This document shows, piece by piece, positions 9,120-17,000 of a stretch of DNA of 64,000 nucleotides. The stretch comes from Cryobacterium sinapicolor (GTDB lineage Bacteria; Actinomycetota; Actinomycetes; Actinomycetales; Microbacteriaceae). The translations under genes and the position numbers were made by a program. The stretch lies in contig NZ_SOGQ01000013.1 of NCBI RefSeq assembly GCF_004403465.1, forward strand, positions 6,015-70,014, read 5' to 3'. Each line of letters starts with the position of its first letter. Position 1 is the stretch's first letter. The notes beneath the pieces were generated by a model. It saw only the letters and a list, made by a program, of their open reading frames with translations. It did not search any database and was not told where the DNA came from.

Positions 9120-10070
9120 TCACGCGTCGTCGGCGAGGATGGCGAGTGCGGTGTCCTCGTCGGTGACGAGTACGGTGCACAGGCCGCTGCCGACGACGGC
9201 GCGGGCGATGGAGTGTTTGGAGCTGCCGGCGATCACGGCAATGGCCGTCTTCGCGTGGCGCAGCGCTTCGAGCTGGATGCCGACGGTGCGGCCGTCGAGT
9301 TCGGGGTCGACGATATTGCCGTTGCTGTCGATGTAGCGGCCGACGATGTCGCCGACGGCGCCCTTGCGCACGAGTTCGGCGACCTGGTCCACGGTGAGGT
9401 AGCCGCTGTCGACGAGAGCCGAGTTCTGGTCGGCCTGGCCGGCGCTGAACAGGTAGGCGGATGCCGCGGCGCCGAGGTGCAGCACGGCGGCGACGGATCG
9501 ATCGGCTTCGATCGCGCTCTTGGTCTCGAGGCGCTCGAGAATGGCGGGGCTCGGCAGCAGGGTCGCCGCCCCCGAGGCCTTGTGGGCGATGGTGACGGCC
9601 GTGGCCGCCGCGGTGCCGGCGCGGCGATTGAGGCTGACGCCGCCGTTGATCTGCACGACGTTGACACCGTTGGCCCAGCCCTTCGCCAGGTGCAGCGACA
9701 CCTCGTGCAGGGTGCGGCCCCAACTGATGCCGAGCGTGCGCGGCACGGGCCGCAGGCCCGTCAGGTAGTCGGCGGCGGCCTGGGCGGTGCGGGACTGGAG
9801 TTCCTCGTCACCGGAGACGCCGGCGGAGGAGACGACGATGGCATCCGTCAGCTGTGTGGTCTCACGCAGGCGGCGTTCGATGGAAAGGCGGCGGGCCCGC
9901 GGGTGCACGATCTCGATCCGGATGAAGCCGCTGGCCTTGGCCTGGGCGAGGAGCCGGCCCACTTTCCAGCGGGTCAGGCGGAGAACGGTACCGATTTCGT
10001 CCTGCGTCTTGTTCTCCTCGTAGTAGAGCTCAGCCGCGCGAATGGACAAGAGTTCGTCGGTGTCCGTCAT
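9120..10070 (-). CDS. SorC-family sugar-binding transcriptional regulator (deoxyribose operon)
   Basis: 316 residues with an N-terminal helix-turn-helix (about residues 8-50, 'YYEENKTQDEIGTVLRLTRWKVGRLL') and a C-terminal sugar-phosphate-binding domain ('GISWGRTLHEV', 'LRHAKTAIAVIAGSSKH'). The family includes B. subtilis DeoR, which binds deoxyribose-5-phosphate. Its position directly upstream of deoC on the same strand suggests it controls this operon. The start at 10070 has GGAG 7 nt upstream and a TAGGCT -10 box (minus strand, 10094-10099). The divergent ROK kinase gene shares the 126-bp intergenic region, which holds a candidate operator. Confidence 0.9.
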   Translation of the reverse strand: MTDTDELLSIRAAELYYEENKTQDEIGTVLRLTRWKVGRLLAQAKASGFIRIEIVHPRARRLSIERRLRETTQLTDAIVVSSAGVSGDEELQSRTAQAAADYLTGLRPVPRTLGISWGRTLHEVSLHLAKGWANGVNVVQINGGVSLNRRAGTAAATAVTIAHKASGAATLLPSPAILERLETKSAIEADRSVAAVLHLGAAASAYLFSAGQADQNSALVDSGYLTVDQVAELVRKGAVGDIVGRYIDSNGNIVDPELDGRTVGIQLEALRHAKTAIAVIAGSSKHSIARAVVGSGLCTVLVTDEDTALAILADDA

Positions 10071-10119
10071 GGTGCTCCGTTCCGTTCGGGTCCAGCCTAG
10101 GTCGCCGGTCTCCCCCGAT

Positions 10120-10142
10120 CAACAGCTGTTGCTGATGTTGCT
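10120..10142. promoter_or_regulatory. candidate SorC-regulator operator
   Basis: A perfect 12-bp palindrome, CAACAGCTGTTG (10120-10131), overlaps two direct TGTTGCT repeats with a 9-bp period (10127 and 10136). The block lies midway between the divergent regulator and ROK kinase starts, where a regulator could affect both. Binding is inferred. Confidence 0.5.
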
Positions 10143-10184
10143 CATCCGCGCGTCGGAGCATCGACAGATGAACTCCGCACGCCC

Positions 10185-10190
10185 TAGGCT
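10185..10190 (+). promoter_or_regulatory. -10 box TAGGCT of ROK kinase gene (leaderless)
   Basis: TAGGCT ends exactly 6 nt before the ATG at 10197, so transcription should begin at or next to the start codon. No ribosome-binding site is present. Confidence 0.65.
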
Positions 10191-10196
10191 CAGATC

Positions 10197-11129
10197 ATGC
10201 ACCGAAGCTATGCTCTCGCCGTCGACCTCGGCGGAACCAAGGTCGAAGCCGCCCTCGTCGACGAACAGGGGGTGGTGCTCGCCGCCAACCGGCACCGCTC
10301 CCCCACCGGCCCACTGAAAAGCGCCGAGGAACTCGCGGCCGCTGTGGAATCCGTGCTCATCCGTGCGCGCGCGGGCCTGCCGGCCGGAGCCGCCCTCCTC
10401 GGGGTGGGCATCGGCACCGCCGGCCCGATCACCGTGGAAACCGGCCAGGTCTCGCCGCTGAACCTGCCGGCCTGGCGGGACTACCCGTTGCGGGACTTAG
10501 TTGCGGCGCTCGTGCCCGAAGCCCCCGTGCGGCTGCGCCTGGACGGCCTCTGCATCACCCTGGCCGAGCACTGGCTCGGCGCCGGGCAGGGTGCCGACAG
10601 CCTGATGGGCATGGTCGTGTCCACGGGCGTCGGCGGGGGTCTGATCCTGGGTGGAACCACCGTCTCCGGTTCCAGCGGCAACGCCGGGCACATCGGCCAC
10701 ATCGAGGTCGGCGGGTTCGACGACCTCTGCGCCTGCGGCGGCACCGGATGCCTCGAGGCCGTAGCGTCCGGACCACGCACCGTGGCCTGGGCGCGCGCGC
10801 AGGGCTGGTCCGGACTCACCGGCGAGGATCTCTCGGCCGCGTACGCGGCCGGAGACCCGATCGCGATCAACGCGGTGAAGCGCTCCGGCCGGGCAATCGG
10901 CCAGGCGATCGCCTCCGCGACGAACCTCGTGGACCTCGACGTGGTGGCGATCGGCGGCGGGTTTTCCCACGTCACGCCCGACCTGTTCGACTTCGTGCGG
11001 GCGGCCGTCGCCGAGCGCACGGTGTTCTCCTTCGCGACCCGGGTGCGCGTCGTCGCATCCGCTCTCTCCGGCGACGGCCCTCTGATCGGGGCCGCGGCCC
11101 TGATCCATCGCGCCGAGCTGGTCGCCTGA
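10197..11129 (+). CDS. ROK-family sugar kinase (glucokinase-like)
   Basis: 310 residues. The N-terminal ATP-binding motif 'AVDLGGTKVEAALVD' and the ROK signature with its zinc site ('GHIGHIEV' followed by 'CACGGTGCLE', C-x-C-G-x-x-G-C-x-E) are intact, and 'DNA'-type catalytic context lies at 'RLDGLCITLAEH'. There is no N-terminal helix-turn-helix, so this is a kinase rather than a ROK repressor. The substrate is probably a hexose; a role in deoxyribose or nucleoside use is possible because it is divergent from the deoC operon and shares its control region. The ATG at 10197 fits a leaderless transcript. Confidence 0.88.
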   Translation: MHRSYALAVDLGGTKVEAALVDEQGVVLAANRHRSPTGPLKSAEELAAAVESVLIRARAGLPAGAALLGVGIGTAGPITVETGQVSPLNLPAWRDYPLRDLVAALVPEAPVRLRLDGLCITLAEHWLGAGQGADSLMGMVVSTGVGGGLILGGTTVSGSSGNAGHIGHIEVGGFDDLCACGGTGCLEAVASGPRTVAWARAQGWSGLTGEDLSAAYAAGDPIAINAVKRSGRAIGQAIASATNLVDLDVVAIGGGFSHVTPDLFDFVRAAVAERTVFSFATRVRVVASALSGDGPLIGAAALIHRAELVA

Positions 11130-11140
11130 CGCTCACCAGC

Positions 11141-11204
11141 CTCCCGCTCCCCGCCGCTCCCCGCCGCTGCCCGCCGCTCCCCGCCGCTCCCCGCCGCTCC
11201 CCGC
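11141..11204. repeat. C-rich 10-bp tandem repeat
   Basis: Five near-identical CCGCCGCTCC units (11151-11200) with partial units on both sides follow the ROK kinase stop. No coding potential beyond the repeat is evident. Confidence 0.85.
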
Positions 11205-11216
11205 GGCGATCACCGA

Positions 11217-11281
11217 ACTGTTGCCTGATCGGACAAATGTTGCCGGTGTGCGGGCAACATTTGTCCGCACGAGCGACAGTT
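11217..11281. repeat. palindromic intergenic element, GGACAAATGTTGCC arms
   Basis: Imperfect inverted repeat with arms of about 31 nt. The inner 14 bp (GGACAAATGTTGCC at 11231-11244 and its complement at 11253-11266) are perfect, and the outer AACTGT/ACAGTT ends also pair. It lies between the convergent ROK kinase and ribF genes and could act as a bidirectional terminator. It shares the TGCGGACA terminus with the element at 24829. Confidence 0.85.
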
Positions 11282-11304
11282 GCGCTGGGGGCGGCGCCGG
11301 CTGC

Positions 11305-12234
11305 TCAGGCCAGGATGCCGCGGACTTTCGAGACGTCATCGTGCATCTGCACGATCAGCGGGTCGATTCCGGTGAAGGCGACCATGCCGCGGATGCGCTC
11401 AACGAACGACACCTCCACCACGTGGTCGTACAGGTCGATGTCCTGGTCGAGTACGTAGGCCTCGACCTGCTTCTGCGCCACGCCGTCGAAGGTGGGGTTG
11501 TTGCCCACCGAGATGGCTGCCGGGTAGCGGATGCCGGCATCCGTCAGCCAGCCCGCGTAGACGCCGTCCGCGGGGATGAGGCCCTCGGATGCCGGGGACA
11601 GGTTGGCCGTGGGAAAGCCGAGCTCGCGTCCCCGCTTCGCGCCGTGCACGACCTCGCCGCGCACCGTGGGGTTGTGCCCGAGCAGAGTGGTGGCCGCGCC
11701 GACCTCGCCGCGGGTGAGCAGCTCGCGGATCCAGGTGGAGGAGACCCGGCGCATCCGGTCTGGTTTCACGTCGTCGATCAGGCGCACGGTGAACCCGAAC
11801 CGGTCCCCCAGCTCCTGCAGGAGGTGCACGTCACCGGCGCCGCGGGCGCCGAACCGGAAGTCGCGGCCGACCAGAACGGTGCGCGCGTGCAGCCCGCGCA
11901 CCAGGATGCTCTCGATGAATTCCTCGGGCGACAGGGCGGCCAGCGCCGCTGTGAACTCGAGCAGGAGGGTGGCGTGCGCGCCCGTCTCGGCGAGCAGGGC
12001 GAGCTTCTGATCGGTGCTGATCAGGGTCTGGGGGCACTCATGGGGGGCGAGCACGGCGAGCGGATGCCGGTCGAAGGTCACCACCACCGAGGCCAGTCCG
12101 CCCTGGTCGGCGAGTGCCTGCAGCTCGGCGATGACCGCGCGGTGCCCCGCGTGCACACCGTCGAACTTGCCGATGCTGACCGCGGAGGCAGGCCAGTCGG
12201 CGGGGATGTCGGCGACGCCGCGCAGCACCTTCAC
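11305..12234 (-). CDS. ribF: bifunctional riboflavin kinase / FAD synthetase
   Basis: 309 residues that make FMN from riboflavin and then FAD. The N-terminal adenylyltransferase domain shows 'SIGKFDGVHAGH' (the G-x-F-D-G-x-H-x-G-H nucleotide motif) and 'STWIRELL'. The C-terminal flavokinase domain shows 'GRELGFPTANL' and 'GVYAGWL'. The GTG at 12234 overlaps the stop of the upstream membrane-protein gene as GTGA, indicating translational coupling, so I prefer it to a start 11 codons further upstream inside that gene. In many actinobacteria ribF lies close to truB, as here. Confidence 0.95.
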   Translation of the reverse strand: MKVLRGVADIPADWPASAVSIGKFDGVHAGHRAVIAELQALADQGGLASVVVTFDRHPLAVLAPHECPQTLISTDQKLALLAETGAHATLLLEFTAALAALSPEEFIESILVRGLHARTVLVGRDFRFGARGAGDVHLLQELGDRFGFTVRLIDDVKPDRMRRVSSTWIRELLTRGEVGAATTLLGHNPTVRGEVVHGAKRGRELGFPTANLSPASEGLIPADGVYAGWLTDAGIRYPAAISVGNNPTFDGVAQKQVEAYVLDQDIDLYDHVVEVSFVERIRGMVAFTGIDPLIVQMHDDVSKVRGILA

Positions 12235-12674
12235 GCGCGCGCCTTGCCGCTGCGGGACAGCCACCACATGCCCAGGACCGGCAGCACGAGCGGGATGAAG
12301 AGGTAGCCGCGGCCGTACAGCGACCAGACCGAGTCGTGCGGAAACAGGGCCGGGTCGAGAAGGCTGAGGGTGCCGACCACGAGCACGCCGGCCAGCTCGA
12401 AGCCGATCGTGATCCAGGCCACGCGGCGCCAGCGGCCGCCACTCCTGATCAGGGCCACCGTGGCGACGATGTAGACGACCGCAGCGAGCGCGGATAGCGA
12501 ATAAGACAGCGGGGCCTCAGCGAATTTGGAGACGATCTGCACGAAGGACCGGCCCGTGGCGGCCAGCGCGAGTAGACCGTAGACGGCGATCAGCACCCGC
12601 CCGATTCCGGTCACCGGGGTCGGCCGTGTGGTTCCGGCGGTCGTCCCTGCGGCGTTGCTCTCCTGTGCGGTCAT
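12231..12674 (-). CDS. small four-helix membrane protein, unknown function
   Basis: 147 residues with four predicted membrane segments (about 25-45, 62-82, 88-108 and 122-140) and a Thr/Ala-rich cytoplasmic N-terminus. The family recurs next to ribF in Microbacteriaceae as far as I recall, but its function is not known. It overlaps ribF by 4 bp, so the two are probably co-translated. A GATAAT-like -10 box lies 9 nt before the ATG. Confidence 0.8.
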   Translation of the reverse strand: MTAQESNAAGTTAGTTRPTPVTGIGRVLIAVYGLLALAATGRSFVQIVSKFAEAPLSYSLSALAAVVYIVATVALIRSGGRWRRVAWITIGFELAGVLVVGTLSLLDPALFPHDSVWSLYGRGYLFIPLVLPVLGMWWLSRSGKARA

Positions 12675-12696
12675 GTCTCACTGATTATCGCAGCAT

Positions 12697-12717
12697 CCGT
12701 GAAGCCGTTTTTCACGG
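12697..12717 (-). terminator. short hairpin after truB-membrane gene pair
   Basis: CCGTGAA (12697-12703) and TTCACGG (12711-12717) form a 7-bp stem with a 7-nt loop just downstream of the minus-strand gene ending at 12728. The minus-strand loop is A-rich; there is no U tail. Confidence 0.5.
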
Positions 12718-12727
12718 AACCGGGACT

Positions 12728-13096
12728 TCACAGGCCCTGGACAGTCCAGATCTGCCACATGCGGTAGACCATCACGGCGACGCCGAGACCGGCAACACCC
12801 AGGATGACCGTGCTCCAGCGGCTGCGCTCGATCAGCGCCCAGGCGGCGGCGGCCACAGGCACCAGGATGGCGCTGATCAGGTAGGTGTAGAACTCGAGCA
12901 GGCTGCCGGTCGCGTTGTTGCCGGTGAGCGGGGCGACGATCGCACCGACGAGCTGCATGATCAGCAGCAACTCTACGAGTGCGGTGGCGCCCATGGTGAG
13001 GTCGTTGGGTTTGCGGCCGGCCAGACCGAGGGCGATGCAGAGCAGGCCGGCGAGGGTCGCCACGCCCAGCTGGAGCCACATGAACCACTCGATCAT
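12728..13096 (-). CDS. small four-helix membrane protein coupled to truB
   Basis: 122 residues with four hydrophobic segments (about 8-27, 34-56, 68-88 and 96-114) and almost no loops. The ATG at 13096 overlaps the truB stop as ATGA, so it is translated with truB. It is not related in sequence to the membrane protein at 12231 beyond composition. I do not recognise a function. Confidence 0.75.
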   Translation of the reverse strand: MIEWFMWLQLGVATLAGLLCIALGLAGRKPNDLTMGATALVELLLIMQLVGAIVAPLTGNNATGSLLEFYTYLISAILVPVAAAAWALIERSRWSTVILGVAGLGVAVMVYRMWQIWTVQGL

Positions 13097-14211
13097 TCGG
13101 TCGCCTCCGGGGCTTCGGTCGGCGGGGCTTCAGCCCGTGGGGCTTCGGTCGGCGGGGCTCCAGTCCGTGGGGCTTCGGTCGGCGGGGCTCCAGTCCGTGG
13201 GGCTCCAGTCCGTGGGGCTTCAGTCGGCGGGGCCGTGAATGCCTCATCGGGCGGGAAGTTGAGCAGAGACTTGGCGTGGTCGCCGCGGTACTCGACCAGG
13301 CCGACCAGACGGCCGTCCGGCGCCACCGCCGCGATCGGGCCGACCGGTGCGGCGGCTCCAGGAGCGCCATCCGCGCCGGCCTCACGGGATGCGGCGTCCA
13401 CCGCGATGCGCTTGCCGTGGCCGAGGTCGACGGCCTGCTGCTCGGTGAGGTCGAGGCGTCCCAGGATGCGCGTGGCGGCATCCGTCGGGCCGATCAGGCC
13501 GGCCGCGACGTCGAGTTCGGCGAGCGGCTGGGCCCTATCGACACCGAACGGGCCGATCCGGGTGCGACGCAGGCTGGTGAGGTGGCCACCGACCGAGAGG
13601 GCGGCGCCGAGGTCGCGGGCCAGCGCCCGGATGTAGGTGCCGGAGGAACACTCCACCCGCACGTCGAGGTCGAGGAAGCCGTCGGCCACGCTCGTGGAGA
13701 GCAGCTCGAAAGCGCTCACGGTGACCGGGCGGGAGGGCAGGTCCACCGCCTCGCCGGCCCGCACCCGGGCGTAGGCGCGCTTCCCGTCGATCTTGATGGC
13801 GCTGACCGAGCTCGGCTGCTGCGCGATATCGCCGGTGAGTGCGTCGATGCCGGCCGCGACGGCTTCCGGCGTGATGGCGGCGACGGCGTCGACGGATGCC
13901 CGCGCCAGCTCTTCGCCCTCGGCATCGTCGGTCGTCGTCGAGGCACCCAACCGAATCGTCGCCCGGTATTCCTTGTCGAGGCCGACGACGTAGGTCAGCA
14001 GCCGGGTGGAGCTGTTGATGCCGAGGATCAGCAGGCCGGTGGCCATCGGGTCCAGCGTGCCGGCGTGGCCCACCTTGCGGGTGCCGGCCAGGCGGCGGGT
14101 GCGGGCGACGGCGTCGTGGCTGGTCCAGCCCTGGGGCTTGTCGACCAGCAGAAGGCCGCTCATACTGGCGCCGACCTTGCCCTGGGCTGCTTTGTCATTC
14201 ACTCTTGCCAT
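13093..14211 (-). CDS. truB: tRNA pseudouridine-55 synthase with repetitive Pro/Thr tail
   Basis: 372 residues. It converts U55 of the tRNA T-loop to pseudouridine. The catalytic Asp lies in 'GHAGTLDPMATGLL', after 'LLLVDKPQGWTSHD'; 'SAIKIDGKRAYARVRAGE' and 'CSSGTYIRALARDLG' are family landmarks. After the normal end (about residue 325, 'LLNFPPDEAF') comes a tail of APPTEAPRTG-type repeats encoded by 30-bp tandem repeats. The ATG at 14211 is used; a GTG three codons downstream (14202) lies 7 nt after a TACCAT hexamer and is an alternative leaderless start. The gene overlaps the following small membrane-protein gene. Confidence 0.93.
   Translation of the reverse strand: MARVNDKAAQGKVGASMSGLLLVDKPQGWTSHDAVARTRRLAGTRKVGHAGTLDPMATGLLILGINSSTRLLTYVVGLDKEYRATIRLGASTTTDDAEGEELARASVDAVAAITPEAVAAGIDALTGDIAQQPSSVSAIKIDGKRAYARVRAGEAVDLPSRPVTVSAFELLSTSVADGFLDLDVRVECSSGTYIRALARDLGAALSVGGHLTSLRRTRIGPFGVDRAQPLAELDVAAGLIGPTDAATRILGRLDLTEQQAVDLGHGKRIAVDAASREAGADGAPGAAAPVGPIAAVAPDGRLVGLVEYRGDHAKSLLNFPPDEAFTAPPTEAPRTGAPRTGAPPTEAPRTGAPPTEAPRAEAPPTEAPEATE
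13109..13198. repeat. 30-bp in-frame tandem repeat in the truB tail
   Basis: Three 30-bp units (13109, 13139, 13169) plus a shuffled partial copy to about 13235 encode ten-residue Ala-Pro-Thr-Glu repeats. Because 30 is a multiple of three, copy-number changes keep the frame. Confidence 0.85.
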
Positions 14212-14268
14212 GGTATCCGGCGCCGAGTGCGAGGCTGCCCGCCGAGGCCCGGCCCACCGGGCGCGACC

Positions 14269-14274
14269 TAGGCT
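14269..14274 (+). promoter_or_regulatory. -10 box TAGGCT of panE-like gene (leaderless)
   Basis: TAGGCT ends 6 nt before the ATG at 14281. The intervening GAGGAG is too close to the ATG to act as a ribosome-binding site. Confidence 0.6.
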
Positions 14275-14280
14275 GAGGAG

Positions 14281-15285
14281 ATGAAGATTGCGGTGATCGG
14301 AGCGGGAGCCCTCGGCGGCACCTTCGCGACCCTGCTCGCCCGGGCGGGTCACACCGTGACGGTGACGGCGCGCGGGCCGGCGCTGGCGGTGATCCGGGCC
14401 GAGGGGATTTCACTGACCGGCGCCTTCGGGGCCGCGCGGCAGCATCCGTTTGCGCTCGAACGCCTGGTCGAGACCCCGCAGCTGGCGCTGGTCTGCACCA
14501 AGGCTCAGGATGCGGCGGCTGCCGTCGGCGAGAACGCGCGGGTTCTCGACGGCTCCCCGGTGATCGTCGTGCAGAACGGCCTCGACGGGGTACGCACCGC
14601 GAGCGCGCTGCTCCCCCGCTCGGATTGCTTCGGCGCCCTGTCGATCATCGCGGCGAACTACACCGCTCCCGGTCTGGTCACGATCACCACCGCCGCGCCC
14701 ACCTATCTCGGCCGCGGAACCGGCGTCGCGGATGCCGCCACCCTCGCCTGGCGGGACGTTCTCGCCGACGCCGTGCCCACGCTCGCCCTCGACAACTTCG
14801 TCGGCGCCCAGTGGACCAAACTGGTCGTCAACATGCTCAACGCCCTGCCCGCGATCACCGGGCTGAGCGTTCAGGCCGTCGTCGACCACCCCGGGCTGCG
14901 CCGCGTGATGACCGAGAGCATGCGCGAGACCGTGCGGGTCGGGATCACGCGCGGAGTGCGGTTCGGCAGCCTGCAGGGCCTTGGCGACCGGCCCTTGCGC
15001 GCCTTTTCGCGACTGCCGACAGCCCTCGGCCAGGTGCTGCCGCTGCGGCTGCGCGCCCGCATGGGCGACGTGCCGAACCTCGGCTCGACACAGCAGAGCC
15101 TGAAGCGCGGCCAGCTCACCGAGGTTGACTACCTCAACGGCGCCGTGGTGCGGGAGGCCGCCCTGGCCGGGGTGCGGGCGCCCGTGAACCAGTTACTGAC
15201 CGCACTCGTGCACGAGGTCGAGGTGCGCGGGGTGCCGCTGGCCCCCTACGACGTGCTCGAACGATTTGCGGCGCTCCGTCGCTGA
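14281..15285 (+). CDS. 2-dehydropantoate 2-reductase family protein
   Basis: 334 residues. The N-terminal NADP-binding motif 'AVIGAGALGGTFATLLARAGH' (G-x-G-x-x-G), 'VVQNGLDGV' and the C-terminal ketopantoate reductase helical domain ('KLVVNMLNALPAITG', 'RAPVNQLLTALVHEVE') are present. The expected reaction is reduction of ketopantoate to pantoate for coenzyme A synthesis. The family contains many paralogues, so panE itself is not certain. It is monocistronic, divergent from truB, and has a leaderless promoter pattern. Confidence 0.82.
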   Translation: MKIAVIGAGALGGTFATLLARAGHTVTVTARGPALAVIRAEGISLTGAFGAARQHPFALERLVETPQLALVCTKAQDAAAAVGENARVLDGSPVIVVQNGLDGVRTASALLPRSDCFGALSIIAANYTAPGLVTITTAAPTYLGRGTGVADAATLAWRDVLADAVPTLALDNFVGAQWTKLVVNMLNALPAITGLSVQAVVDHPGLRRVMTESMRETVRVGITRGVRFGSLQGLGDRPLRAFSRLPTALGQVLPLRLRARMGDVPNLGSTQQSLKRGQLTEVDYLNGAVVREAALAGVRAPVNQLLTALVHEVEVRGVPLAPYDVLERFAALRR

Positions 15286-15316
15286 CGCAGGCAGTCCGCT
15301 GGTCGAAACCCCCGGA

Positions 15317-15973
15317 TCAGCAGCTGTCGAGGAACAGCCGCCGGGGGTCATGCGGGTTGCTCAGGTCGACGACGGCCGTCGCCCGGCTGCGCGGGCGCAC
15401 CTGGCCGCGATAGAGCCGGTCGGCGACCGTGTGCTCGTTCTCCAGGTCGGCGTCGTCGGCAACGCCGGCACCGAACCGCACGGCATCCGCCTCGGTCTCC
15501 ACCAGAACGCTGTACGACCACAGATCGCGCAGTTCCTTGCGGTTCAGGTACTCCCCGTCAATGATCAGCGTGGCGTCGGGAGGCCCGGTCAGCCAGGTCG
15601 GTTCGATCCAGGTGTCCCGGGCGGCGTCGAACGCCCGGGTGACGAAACCGGTGCTGCCCCCCAGCCGGAACGGGTCGAGCAGCACGCGCCGCAGCAGCGA
15701 GAAGTCGTAGAGATAGCGCAGCAGCCGCTCGGGTGATTCCGGCCCGAAGCGCTCCTGCTCGGCGCGGGAATGCCGGAAGTTCTGGAGCGAGGCCCGGAAC
15801 ACCGGATGCTCCCGCTCCTCGAACACGGCGGCCAGGTCGTCCGCAAAGGCGGCGCGTGTCTCGGCATCCGTGCCGTCGACGGCGAGGACCGTGCGGCCCA
15901 GGCCGTAGACGCCGAGAATTTCGGTGGCGAGTTCGCGCAGGAACTCAATCCGGTCAGTGGAGACAAGCTTCAT
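15317..15973 (-). CDS. uridine-kinase-like protein with degenerate P-loop
   Basis: 218 residues resembling actinobacterial uridine-kinase-like P-loop NTPases: the strand and loop 'TVLAVDGTDAETRAAFADDL', 'FRASLQNFRHSR' and 'DATLIIDGEYLN' occur in the expected order. The Walker A glycine-lysine (usually VDGxxGAGKT) is replaced by VDGTDAETR, so phosphate binding is doubtful. Two adjacent ATGs exist (15976 and 15973); the second is exactly 6 nt from a TAGGCT -10 box and is chosen. It is divergent from mutY, with the two -10 boxes overlapping. Confidence 0.7.
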   Translation of the reverse strand: MKLVSTDRIEFLRELATEILGVYGLGRTVLAVDGTDAETRAAFADDLAAVFEEREHPVFRASLQNFRHSRAEQERFGPESPERLLRYLYDFSLLRRVLLDPFRLGGSTGFVTRAFDAARDTWIEPTWLTGPPDATLIIDGEYLNRKELRDLWSYSVLVETEADAVRFGAGVADDADLENEHTVADRLYRGQVRPRSRATAVVDLSNPHDPRRLFLDSC

Positions 15974-15979
15974 CATCCG

Positions 15980-15989
15980 AGCCTAGGTT
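15980..15989. promoter_or_regulatory. overlapping divergent -10 boxes of mutY and the uridine-kinase-like gene
   Basis: The plus-strand TAGGTT (15984-15989) and the minus-strand TAGGCT (15985-15980) share the same TA step inside CCTAGG. Each ends exactly 6 nt before its start codon (GTG 15996; ATG 15973). Both genes should be leaderless and served by one bidirectional promoter. Confidence 0.7.
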
Positions 15990-15995
15990 AGAACG

Positions 15996-16907
15996 GTGGA
16001 TCCCACACTCCCGCTGCCGCCTGCCGCCGACTCCCCAGCCCTCAGCCTGGCCATCAACGCCTGGTTCAGGGGCAACGCCCGCGACCTCCCCTGGCGCCGC
16101 ACCGGCTTCGGTGCCTGGGGCGTGCTGGTGAGCGAGTTCATGCTGCAGCAGACTCCCGTCAACCGGGTGATTCCCCGGCTGGCGGAGTGGCTGGAGCGCT
16201 GGCCGACCCCGGCCGACCTGGCCGCCGTGCCACCGGGCGAGGCCGTACGCGCCTGGGCGACGCTCGGCTACCCGCGACGCGCGCTCTGGCTGCACGCCGC
16301 TGCGGTGGAGATCACCGAGCGTCACGACGGGGTGGTGCCATCCGACGTCGACGCCCTGCTTGCCCTCAGCGGGATCGGCGACTACACGGCCAGGGCGGTC
16401 GCCGCGTTCGCCTACGGCCTGCGGCATCCGGTCGTCGACACCAACACCCGCCGCGTCATCGCCCGCGCCGTGGCCGGCCAGGCCGAGCCGGCCCCGCCCA
16501 GCCGCACCCGGGATCTCGACGCCATGGGCGCGCTCCTCCCCCACGCCGTGAGCGACGCCGCCGTGTTCAACGCCGGCATGATGGAGCTGGGCGCCGTGGT
16601 CTGCACCGCGAGGAGTCCCCGCTGCGACGACTGCCCCATCCAGAGCGTTTGCGCCTGGCGCCTGGCGGGCTACCCGGCGTATTCCGGCCCTCGCAAGGCC
16701 GTACAGAAGAAGTTCGAGGGCAGCGACCGCCAGGTGCGCGGGCTGATCATGGCCGAGCTGCGCGCCACCCGGCATCCGGTGACGGATGCCGAGATCACCG
16801 GTCTGTGGCCGGACGGAGTCCAGCGCGACCGGGCTCTGGCCGGCCTGCTGGCCGACGGACTCGCCGTCTCCACTGCGCCCGGCGCGTACACCCTGCCGCA
16901 CGGATAG
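15996..16907 (+). CDS. mutY: A/G-specific adenine glycosylase
   Basis: 303 residues. It removes adenine mispaired with 8-oxoguanine. The helix-hairpin-helix 'LSGIGDYTARAVAAFAYG' is followed by the catalytic Asp in 'PVVDTNTRRVIAR', and the [4Fe-4S] cluster ligands follow in the pattern C-x6-C-x2-C-x5-C ('CDDCPIQSVC'). The C-terminal NUDIX-like domain that reads 8-oxoG is reduced compared with E. coli MutY (350 residues), as in many actinobacterial forms. The GTG at 15996 fits a leaderless start. It is convergent with rbfA. Confidence 0.93.
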   Translation: MDPTLPLPPAADSPALSLAINAWFRGNARDLPWRRTGFGAWGVLVSEFMLQQTPVNRVIPRLAEWLERWPTPADLAAVPPGEAVRAWATLGYPRRALWLHAAAVEITERHDGVVPSDVDALLALSGIGDYTARAVAAFAYGLRHPVVDTNTRRVIARAVAGQAEPAPPSRTRDLDAMGALLPHAVSDAAVFNAGMMELGAVVCTARSPRCDDCPIQSVCAWRLAGYPAYSGPRKAVQKKFEGSDRQVRGLIMAELRATRHPVTDAEITGLWPDGVQRDRALAGLLADGLAVSTAPGAYTLPHG

Positions 16908-16924
16908 GCACCAGGCACACGAAA

Positions 16925-16969
16925 GGCCGAGCCCGGGAGCATCCGTTCATGGATGTCCCTGGCCCGGCC
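16925..16969. terminator. bidirectional hairpin between mutY and rbfA
   Basis: GGCCG...GCC...GGGA...CATCC pairs with GGATG...TCCC...GGC...CGGCC around a 6-nt loop. The long GC-rich stem without a U tract lies between two convergent genes, typical of actinobacterial terminators. Confidence 0.65.
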
Positions 16970-17000
16970 GGCCGGTCACTGACCGGAACGCGCTGCCGTG

